Source: Nautilus pompilius (lineage: Eukaryota; Mollusca; Cephalopoda; Nautilida; Nautilidae). From it: DNA of 64,000 nt. Both the position numbers and the translations under genes were made by a program. The notes below the pieces were generated by a model. The model had not been told where the DNA came from. It ran no database searches and saw nothing but the letters and a program-made list of their open reading frames with translations. Within the stretch, counting starts at the first letter, position 1. Every line of letters starts with the position of its first letter. The stretch covers positions 1 to 64,000 of the forward strand of contig JACATO010000594.1 of assembly GCA_018389105.1 (NCBI GenBank), written 5' to 3'. Positions 13,401 to 25,400 of the stretch are shown here, in pieces.

Positions 13401-16400
13401 TCTGCAATGTCATGAGTGGTACCTCGCGTTTCAAATTGGGAAGAACATCCACCAAAGACAATCCCAAATCTGGACGACCTTCCACGACAATGGATGATCA
13501 CATTGAGAGAGTGCATGCTGTGATCTTTGGAAATTGTTGCCTGACTGTCCATGAAGTTTCCAAAGAAGTAGGCATCTGTAAAAGTTCATGCCACATGATT
13601 TTAAAAGAAAAATTGAACATGCATTGTGTAGCTGCAAAATTTGTGCCGCTTCTGATGACAGATGAACAAAAAGGGAACTGAGTCACAGTCAGTCAGGAGC
13701 TCTTTGATCATTCTAATGCTAATGAAAGCTTTCTGAAAAGTGTCGTAACAGGTAACGAAGCGTGGCGTATGGCTACAATGTCAAAACAAAAAGGCAGTCA
13801 TTGCAGTTGGTTGGATCATTGCCACCGCGACCAAAAAAAGCCCGTCAGACTCACTCAAATGTGAATGTGATGTTGACTGTCTTTTCTGATTGGGAGGGCG
13901 TTGTTCATCATGAGTTTGTTCCACATGGTCAGACGATCAATAGAGAGTTTTACTTGGATGTCCTGAGGCGGTTGAGAAAGGCAGTGCGAAGGAGGAGGCC
14001 TGAGACATGGAAAAACAAAGCCTGAATGCTGCACCACAACAACACACATGCTCACGCGTCACTCCTTATCCATGACTTTTTGGGAAAGCACGAGACGACT
14101 CTCATTCCACCAGCCAACCTACTCTCCAGATTTGGAGCCTGCAGAGTTTTTTTTGTTCCCAAAGTTGAAATCCACCCTGAAAGGTCACCGATTTCAGACG
14201 ATAGAAGAGATCAAAGAAAATTCGCTATGAGAACTGCACACTATCCCTGAAAATGCATTCCAGGACACATTCCAAAACAGGGAAAAACTGTTGGGAGTGG
14301 TGTATCAACAGTGGAGGGAACTATTTTGAAGGAGACAAGTCTGATTGAATTCTACGTAAAACAATAAATTTGTTTTTTTTAAAAAAGTTTGGTTTCTTTT
14401 TTGACAGACCTCGTAGTTTGTAGTGTCACCTGTTGTGTGGCACAGTCATTGCCCATGCTGCCACTGTCCATTGTTTGTTCTTCCTGAATTTACAGTGACA
14501 TGCCACCAGTTCTGTTTTGCCCACATAAGAGATTACTGCCCAGTGATAAGAGTAATCTTGCTAGTGTTGCAAAACAGAAATTGTTTCGCTTACAATCACG
14601 CAAAAAAAGAGGAAATACTGAAAAAAAAAAAAAAAAAGGCTGCTGCTTTAGCAGTGAAAAATCTTTGAACAGTATGTTGTGGGTTGGTCCAGTAGCAGCC
14701 CGTAACGCTCTTAAAAATCTATGCTGAAAGTGACAGGTCAAGTGACCTTACAAATAATGGATCTGACAGTGCTGTCGTGAAGATATTCCTATTTTTGGAC
14801 CAGTGCTGGTTGGAAAGGCAATATTTCATGCAGATTTGAAAATTAGTGAACCTTATGCAAGTACTTGACTAGCTGGTTATGCAAGTATAAGCTTTGGCAT
14901 GGCATTTGTTATGTGAAGGCCTGTCCATCCACAGAAAGATGGCCACAAAGTACTTCAGTGAGTTTTCCAAGTAGGTAAAAGGCAAAAATGTAATCCCTGA
15001 GCAGATATACAAGGCAGACAAAATGAAGGTATTTTAGAGATGTCTGCCTCATAGCATGCTCAATGTAGTGGAGGGATAATAGTGTCTGGAGTTGAGCTCT
15101 CGCTGTGTTTACCTGTGCAAATGCTGTGGGCACACAAATGTATTGCTTGTGATGGGCAAAAAAAGTGCTCAACTTTGTGCCTTAAAGCAGCTTACAGTTT
15201 TGCCCGTTATTTACAAATCTAATAAACAGCCTTGGATAACTCTCCAAAAATCACCAGCAACTGGTTTGATCAGCACTTAGTGTGCAAAGATTGTGATCAC
15301 TGTTATAAGGTTGGGCTGCCAGAGGACTGTAAGAGCGCCCTCTTCTGGATAACTGTTCAGCTTATCCTGATATTCCCTATCTGGTGTCATGCAATTTCTT
15401 TGCCACCTATTTATCCCCCACCTCCTTTCGCCATTGCACTGCAGTTCTTCAGTCAGGATATCATCCATAATATGAAGTACGACTAGAGAAAGGAGTTTAT
15501 GCATTGCCTGGAAAGTTGATGATAGTGGTGGGTTGGATATGTTTAAAAAGAGTTCATCGATAAAGATGCTCTTTGCTAGTGATTGGGATAGTGTATCACA
15601 TGCCTCACTGAAAAACACTTGGCACAACTTGTTTTGTTTAAATGTTTTCTCCCCTGAGAAGTCACAAGTGGAAAATCTCTTACATTATTATGCCAAAGAT
15701 ATGAACAGTAACTTTAACAAGGATTTGCAAGAAAATGACATTGTAATGGATGAATTGCGACAATGCTTCTGTGTTGTGCCAGCAAAGTGATGAAGAAATT
15801 GTGACATGACCAAGATTTGCATTGATGAACAGAAATGCTTTTAACCCAGCAGGATATTACGGATGTCTACAGGGCTCAGGAGAAAGAGATAAAGGAGAAG
15901 CCCAACTACTTAAAGCAAGTGACATTACTGGACCTCTTCAAGAAGGCTTCCAGGAGTTGTGTATGACCAAGTACAGCAACTTCAAGCCAGACACCTAGCC
16001 CCCTACTTGATTTCCACAAGCTGGAGTTAATTTTTAAGGATTCTCCAACTGTTTGCACACTTGTTCCTACTATGCAAGGAATAGTCTCTCCTGTTGTCTC
16101 CACCCCTACTAACCCAGACATCACTCTTCGCATTCCATCATCTATGTAATTGTCTTGCCTTCCTCTTCAAAAGTAAACAGACAAAGATGATATTATGGTA
16201 AGATAAATAGATAGTGTTTTGTAACACTTAACTCTTCATATAATTATATTTTTATACATAAATCAAGTTAAATGACAATAACTATATCAAACAAATCAAA
16301 CACTGGTTAAGTTATGCAGGCTAGCATTCTGGTCCACTGTATACTGTTTTTAAAAACCATAAAAATCTGAAATTTGGCAATTGCTTGGTCCCAATCATGC

Positions 16401-19400
16401 CAGATTATCAATATTCTGCTGTAGCATACAATAAACATTGGTTAGATATTTGGCCCATATTAGCTGTAGAAAACTTTCTAATTATACACAATACATACAA
16501 AATTGTGTGTTGGTTAAGTACAGAACATCATGGTTTCACTTTTGTGTGGATTTGTGCACACACTTCCAATTAGAAAAATTCTAGGGGGGTTCCCTGATCA
16601 TCTTACTAGCTGAAATACATCAATGGTATTCTGTGGCCAGCTCACCAATACACATTCTGCTCACTCAGTTGCCATAAACAGTATTTACAATTAATAAATT
16701 TAGAAAATTTAAATATTTACCATATTAATTAGTATGATAGAAAATGCCTGAAGATAGTCTCTCTTTTATTTTTAAAATAATTACTGAACTTGTGCATCAC
16801 TTGCAGTTCATAGCTATGCAAATATATGTTGAAAAATTATTTAATGTAATACTCCCAAAATAATAATAATAAAAAAAGATATACAACAATACATCCAGTG
16901 AACATGAGCAGAATTAGCTGCAATTTTTAACCAGTTTGTAAATGGCAACATCTGCTGAGATGGGAAGGAAATTCCCTCATTTACAATCTCAATTTCTGCA
17001 TTCAGATTTTTGATAATCTAGTGTTAACAGATGTTACATAAACAGATCTTTCCAAAGCTGAAAAAGCTCTGCACAATTCATAAAATAATTATATTATCTA
17101 CGTTTTTAAACTCAACAGGAAAAGATAAGGCTTTTTTAAACAAAAAGGGTAACAGATATAGTAAATGATTCATTCAGCCGAAGACAATTTTAGGAAACTT
17201 GTGTCAGCATGATGCGAAGTTAAGGCATCTAAAGAACATGATTAATATGAGTAGCTTCAGTAATAAACTCTTGACTTCAAAACAGTAAAATGCCTAAAAT
17301 AAAAAGACCAGAGAATTTTCTCATGTTGCCTACGTTCTCTAAATTCGGTGACCACCTCAGTGAATGTATCATATGGATAAACTAAATAGATTTGTTAAAT
17401 ACTGCTTTAACTAGCACTCCTAAATAAATTGACATTTTTTTTAAAAGACCCTACTTTTTTTATTTCTATTTATTAAGTAATCAGAACACCAAAAACCTGC
17501 GGATTCTGTGGGATCTTTTAAGGAACTCAGTTTCAGTATTACCAAAATGTGCGTTCAGACTTACCATCATTCCATACTGGTGTTTTGTTATGCAATTCTA
17601 AGAGATTTTCCATGTTCTTTCTCCTCAATCTCTCAATGAGTCCATCGTGCTCCTGTTACAATTTTAATAATTAAACTATAAAATCGTAAGATAGAGAAAA
17701 ATAATGAGCATAACTTCAAGTCCTTCAGCATTTTAAAAAAAGAAACAGGATAGATGAGGTAGAGACAGTTTTCTAACAGTATTGAATAATTAAACATTAG
17801 TTAAGTAGTATATCCAGAGCTGCCATACAGTTCTTCAAACCACCCACCCCAAACTCACTGAATTACATGCTGCTGATGTACAGAACGGGCTAAGAGGTCT
17901 TGGTGTTCAAACCACCTCATTTGTATCAGCTAAAAGTGCATGCACCTAAATGGCAGATGAATAGAATACCACCTCTAATAAGAGGCCTGCAATATTCAGC
18001 CTTTGCACAGTTGAAATGTTATGTATTCAAGAGTAAATTATTTATATTACTCAATGTTAAGACATTATCAACATCAGCTACATAACTCTCAGCATCTATA
18101 CCTCAAGTGAATTTAACTCAGTTCTTCTATGTACTTAGGTATGTTGTTTGTCAGCAGCAGTTCTTTTTTAAATCATTTTTGTGCCCATAAATTTTTCACC
18201 ATATGGTGAGGCATGAATTAATGTGAATTTACAGTGGAACTAAATTAAAGCAGCTGCCCAAAAACTCTAAATTTAGTGATTTCAGGTGAACCAGTCACCT
18301 TTCAGTTTTAGCAGGTGTTATACCTCAAATTATATTACCCTCATTGGTCAAAGCCCACTTTTTGAAGACAGTATCAATTTTATTTATTTATTTTTTAATT
18401 AACCTTACATATAAAATGTTCATATCTAAATTCAAACTTTGTATCTATAGCACTTTTTAAAATCTGAAATTCAGTCAAGACTCAATTTTGTTTAGCAAGA
18501 TTTGACAACCGATTTTGTCAATTTTACCTAACAACATTTATACAAAATGTGAACAGAGCAAAACATCTCTCGTATTTTTGACATCTAGTAAATATAAATC
18601 ATAATGCAATTTTCCTGTGTTACAGATATAAAAAAAATTATTAGTTGTCAGTTTTTCTCAGCCTTAAAAATGTTATGAAGTTCAACTGTATTTCAAGGTG
18701 CCTTCCGACATTTCCTACTGGTCTGTTCATGCCATTCTCATGATAAAATCACCATCCTGGTGCTCCTGTCCCAACTGGCAGCGATTATCATCAATCATTA
18801 ATGCTTAAAACTGCCAAAGTAGAAAAAATTTTAAAATTTTAAAACCCATACTCATATTTTTTCTGAACAGTAATTTTGCTGATTTGGCTACATCATCCCA
18901 CAACAGCAAAAGCAGCCCGACGTGAGAGCGACCTCCCGGGTCCTTGGGGCTCCCAGTATCGGGTGGACCGGGCCGCTTGTCGGCTCGACGAATGTCTCTC
19001 AATCACAAGGACTCGACAAAGAACAAGCCACTTGTCTTTACAGGATGCAATGCCATTGAAAGAGCCTTGTTCAGAAGTCCAACTCACTCAACAACAACAG
19101 CAAAAGCAGTATTTGATGATAAAATCTCTCAGATCAGGGTGTTCACACGCACTCTGTATTGCACAATGATCACACTGCAGAACTTCTATCTTCAGAAGAA
19201 GCTTTTTTAGTAGTTTGTATTCTTCTTAGCCCAAACTACTTTTAAAGTCAGCCACTAGACATTTAATGCCTACTGAATATCAGACTGAACAAAGCTGGGT
19301 GGAATGGAAGCAAGCCACACCAAAATTCTGATTCCTTTGGTTTCACAGACAAGCATGACAGCAAAAATACAATATACTTTTTAAAATTATGTTCCACACT

Positions 19401-22400
19401 GGAGATTAAAAAAAAAAGAAAAGCATTTACAAAATATATTATTTTATATAAAATTTGTTAAGTGAAATTATCATTTGGTTTGTTAAATTTAGAATTGTAC
19501 AATAAAAATAGTAAAATATTAGCAAGTAAAGGATATATATATATTTGTACATACACCCCGTGGGCGAATTTCAACTCTGTCATGGCTTAGATTCATTCCT
19601 GGAATGATGACTGTCATTTTTCTAGGTCCTTTAAATCCTAAAACATTTGTTTCCTGCAGTAAAATAAAAATGAACAACAATTTAAGATTATCAAAACTTC
19701 ATTACTTAATGCATAAGCTTGTGCTTTGAATGTGACTAGTGGTGGCAAACCATAATCTACAGATAGGGTCTCCAAGATATCAAGTTTTCTTTCAAAGATT
19801 AAGTTATTTCTCTACCTATTTCCAATCTTTTAAAAAAGGTATCAGAAAAATCTTTATTTTATTTAATTTTTTTTATAACCTGTCATCTGTCCTTATTGAA
19901 AGCCATACCTGATTATTACTGCCAGAGGTTTTTAATAATCAATGCATTTAATGGTTTAATGAATAAAAATTCTAATTGAATTATCTGTCCAAATTAAATA
20001 TAGTTACAATAAGCCGCCTTCTTAAGAGGAACAAAATACTGTTTTTACCAGCTATATTTAAAATCATCTTTAAAATGTGATTTTTTCTGTACAAGTTCAA
20101 TGTCAACAGCAGAAATCAGTTTATAATAATTAACAATGTATTTTTGAAAACTGCTTTGGTTAAAAAGTGTGTTAACTTTTCTAATTAACAATGAACAGTT
20201 CTGCAATAGAGCCATACTGGGGTGTAATATTAACAGTGAATAAAATTAAACCCTCAAAAAAAGAATTTATGTAGAGTTACTGATAAAGAAATCACTAGCT
20301 TGAATTTCTCTGTTGTCAAAAATGCAATATTTAAACTAGTCTCCTTAATGGTTTCAAACCTCTTAACCTCCAGCATGATGCTTTGTTTCCTGATGAAAAG
20401 CCTAAAAGAGCCACTAAAGGTTCTTTATTTGTTGTGTGAAATTATGAAAAAATAAATAACCAGCATAGTGTTATCTACAAAGAAACATTACACTAATTCA
20501 ATCAGATCGGTATTTTAAAAAATTTTTAACAATCAATACTACTAGTTCATTAAAATGAATTTTTTTTTTAAATACAGATGCACAAGAAATGTTAAACTTT
20601 TCTCAAATTCTAAGAAAAGTAGAAGTATAGATACCTACATGCATGTTGTGCGTGTATTATGTATAGTATAGGTGTGTGTGTGTGCGTGTGCGGGGCATGT
20701 ATGCTCCTGTACCCATGCTTCTTCATTTATTCTCTACTCGACCGACTGCGATTAAACACTTACGTAAACTATTCCCACCAGTTCTCTCCTGACACCTTCA
20801 GTTTCTACAGGATACAAAGACCTTTTTGGGTTGTCACCTTTGTCATATAATGTAAACTGTGTGCCCAACAAATTAGATCTGATACATAGAAAAAAGAAGA
20901 AAGGAGCCTGGAAATTCACAAGTTATTATATATCAAATCCTGATAGTACTGAAATTTCACTTCTAATTAAATTTACATTTATATGCATATATTACTATAC
21001 TATAGTGAAAAAAAAAAAGATTTTCAAATTATTTCAGAAATCATGGATGGCAATAAAATTATTTTAATTCAGATTTTAAATATTTTTATTTGATTTCTTT
21101 GATCCCTGAGATGAGAATATGATTTGACACTAGATTTCATCATCTAGAGAGGAAAAAAAAATAAAACTTTCAAATGCAAATATATTCAAATTCCCTTAAA
21201 GCCAGGGTTGTGGGTATTTCCAATTATGTACATTTCCAAATAATAGATTATAACCAGCAATCTAAAAATACAGAAAATCATCTTTTTCTTTCATATAATG
21301 AGCAGCAGTTTGCACTGTTGATATAAATTAAACACAATGAAGAACTTCATTTGTACTCTCTAGTAATCTAAACTAGTAGTGTTCACTGAATAGTTCAACA
21401 CTGGAGTACAAATCACGATCTGGTCTGTTCATGTATTTATTAAAGCTCTACTATGCTTTGAGATGGCTTACAGATGTCAGATGTAGAAATGTATTCTTCT
21501 GTACAGTTGCTAGGTTTTCAACAATCAATAATTTTATGGAAAGCTAAAACAGACAATTCAAATAATGGTAGATATATTACAGACGTGCTTTTTGGTTCTG
21601 ATACTTTTGATATTACAGGCTTTACAAAACATCACAGATCGCATGATAAAAAACGTTTCTAAAAACCAACCTCACCAACATGAAACCACAAACAAAAAAT
21701 TGGTTGTCAAAATTTTCAATTTTGTGAAATAAATTGGCTAATATGTATTATTTTAGTAATGATGATATGTTACTGTAAGTCATCAAATATTTAATATAGA
21801 TGCCCACGAAAGTTCAGTCTGCTGAATGTATAAACCACAAACACAAAACTTGACAATTTCAGACTTTTGGGCTCTCCGAAACAACAACAACAATGCTGGA
21901 AAACATGTATTTATTCACGATCAAAACTGATGCTATTTTAAGATTAAAAACATCTTAACTAACTATTTAATGCATCTCATCTATTTTACAATCCTCCTAA
22001 AGAATTACTGGCTATTTATTTTAGTGTTTTAAAACAGCAGAATAAGCTATTTTTATCAAAGTACCAACCTCAGTTTCCCTATATAAGATTCTCCACCCCT
22101 TGAAAGGTCTGTAGGATCTGTAGAAATTAAATAATTCGATGTTGTGCTTTTTTTCCTTTTCCTTCCAGCCAACAAAAACATCTGATAATATAAAAATAAG
22201 GTATTAACTAAAACTAGTAAGTAGGGTTCATTTATTTTCATAATTAATAAAATCATTCCATTTTTTTTTTAAAATCAGGGTTGATTACTCTTCAGAAAGT
22301 TTACTCCCATATAATTTATATGCCTTTGTTCTAAATACAGTGCAAGACCTTTAAGTAACTTTTTACATTAAAAAATGATCATCTATTCTGCTAAAAAAGA

Positions 22401-25400
22401 GTGTTTTGTTTCTTGTAGCCTCATCACCAGCCATGCTATGCATAAAGGTAAAATAGAAATCTCCAGTCAGCCAGTTATCATCAGATAACTCAATTTTTTT
22501 TTTCTAATTTAGAGAAAAAAAAACATTCAGAAAATAATAGAAAATAAATAACAATTTTTTAAAAAAAAAATAACCACTTAACTATAAAAATATGATTTTT
22601 ATTTATAGTATTCATTATTTTTAAATAAAACTCTAAAAAAAAAAATAATAATAATAATAATTTTGTATAGTCATAGCAGAATCTACAAGGTTTTACTAAA
22701 AATGACTAATGTTTAAGTTATTTTAGTAAATTAATAATAAAATATGAAGTCTATAACTTGTAAGCAATTGTTTTTAGATAATGGTACTGACCCTTTTACC
22801 ATCTTCACGCTCCATGTGTAAATAATATGTAGGGTAAACACTTCGGTCGACACCACGCTTGTCTCTTGTTATCCTGCACTTTAACTGTTGAACCTTGCTG
22901 AGCCGGCTTCAGCACAAAATCATCCAAATTCTCCGTTAATTCAAACGGAAAGCCCATGGCTCCTAACATGCCACTTTCCACATGGGTTTCCTATAAAAAG
23001 AGGGGGGGGGGCAAAAAAACAAAAAACAAAATTGGTTTCCATTTTAAAGCATAAGTCAATTTGAGCCCTAAATAGCCTCTTTAAAAGAAAAAAAAAACCT
23101 ACTGAACTGCAAAGCATACTGCTAACTATATATTTAAACATATCTTGAGAAGATTATTATCCAGATTATATAAGCATTAAAAAAATTATAAAGATTTCTG
23201 TGTACAAAATTGAAAGTTTGATCTGTTTATTTGCATACCATCTGTGGAACCGGCTGGCAATAAGAGACACTTCAGAAACTACTTCAAGTTTCAAATATAT
23301 ACCCACTGCATTTACATAGGTTTTAAAAGTTTTTAAGAAATTAAACTTTAACCAAAATTAAATAAAAGTGACCGAAAATCAACATACATTTTGAACCTCG
23401 GAGTTATGCTGAACAGCAGGAGAGTTTGATGGTTGTGGAGCTATGGGCATACTAACATCATCTACATCATCATCGATATCTGTAATTGATGAATTTTGGC
23501 CACTGTAAGGTTGGATACTCTTAACTTCAGACTCTGCCAACAAAAGAAACCCCCAAAGCAAACAAATACTAAATAATTAATCTAATATATACTGCATGTT
23601 CTTTCGCGTGACGATTAAAACTTTAATTCACATGCTTTCTAGCTAGCTAACAGTTTGCAAGTTTTTTTTTTTTTTGTATGTATCAGTGACAATTTAGAAC
23701 ATCTAATATATTAAAATTACATAAAAGATTAAAAATATAAAAATCAATCATTATCCTAAGCAAAAATAGACTAACTTAGTTCACTTTCTTTAACTACACA
23801 GAATGAAGGGTTAATTTTTGTATGTCTGTACAAATAACTCCATGCCTGATATGAATCATTAAATCTACAGAGCCTTCTTAGAGTGTAACATTTGGACATA
23901 TTTGGAATGACTAGCACATATTTTTAAAGAGATTTCTTATTTCTATCCACTATTATGGACGCAATGTTTGTTTTAGCTTTTATTCTTTCAACCACAATGT
24001 GCTAAAAATTATGCAAAAAAATCCTTCTCTTTAGGGCACAAGATTAGGAAAACTACTACAAGATTTTATAAAAATCAACACAGGAAGGCCCGTAAACAAT
24101 TCCCGTAAGCCCAAAATTTACGTTATGTTAGCAGGGCGCTGCTGCTGTCACTATGTGGTCATTTCCGCAACTTATGCAGAGTCTGTGATGCCATTACATG
24201 ATCTCTCTCTCGCACACACACTCTCTCGTTAGACACTACGCATTTAATCTCATGCATCAGTCATAGTTTTTCTTCGAAAATTTTTGTTTTCTAGTGATTT
24301 ATTCGCCCTAATTATGACTGGAAAAGGGCAAAGTGGTGGTAAAAGTGCTGAGCCCGCGTGTAAACGCACTAAAATAGACCTAGAAATGAAGATAAAAAAA
24401 TATGAGGTCTGTCAAAAAAGTAACCTACTTTATTTTTTCCCGTGGGAAGTAATGATGTTAGGGAGGCAAAAGTGTGCATAGTGGAACCACATGCATCAGT
24501 CACTGTCAGGCAGCCAGCGTGTGAGGTGCTGTACTACTTGTTGCATTTTCATTTTGCCCGTGATGACGGAACGTGTGGAGCAACGATCTTGCACCAAGTT
24601 TTGCCAAAAGCTTGGAGATACCCAAGCGGAAACAATTTGCAAAATTCAACAGGCTTTTGGGGACAATGCCATGGGTGTTACCCAAATAAAAGAATGGTAC
24701 AACAGGTTAAAAGATGGCTGCACATCGGTGGAGGACCAGTGCTCTGGGAGGCCGTCAACAAGCCGCAATGCAGTTGTTATCGAGAAAGTGCAGGCCTTGA
24801 TAATGGAGGATCATCATTTGACGGTGCAGGAAATTGGTGACGAGGTTGGGATCAGTAAAGATTCTGCACATGCAATTTTAAAGGATTTGGGCTTGCACAG
24901 AGTGGCAGCGAAATTGGTGCCCAAGCTGCTTTTTCAGGAACAACAACTTCGTCTTGAGTTTGCGCAGGACCTGCTGGATACTGCCAACAGGGATCCTGTG
25001 TTCCAAAATACCGTGATAACTGGAGATGAGTCGTGAGTGTACGGGTACGACCCAGAAGCCAAAGCTCAGTCATCACAGTGGAAGCACCCAACATCGCCAA
25101 GGTCCGGAGAAAAATCAAGGTGATGCTGACTGTTTTCTTCGACTACCGAGGCCTTGTGCATCACGAATACGCACCAGAAGGACAAACAGTTACAAAGGAG
25201 TACTATCAGGAAGTCCTCCGATGTCTTCGTGATGCAGTTCGGTGCAAGAGACCGGATCTGTGAGCCTCGCAAAACTGGCAGCTGCATCATGACAATGCCC
25301 CCAGTGCATTCGTTGCAGCTGATCCAAGGTTTCTTGGCAAAGAAAGGCATTTCGCTCGTTTGCTAGGCTCCCTACTCTCCAAACACAGATCCTTCTGACT

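Noticed and set aside
18876..19169. 97-codon open frame ending in a Gln-rich stretch
   Set aside because: The openness follows from the GC-rich insert and its flanking repeat; both strands are open and no family is recognised.
22870..22885. Programmed ribosomal frameshift in tub exon 6
   Set aside because: No slippery heptamer or downstream stem is evident, and the family has no known frameshift here; error or mutation is simpler.
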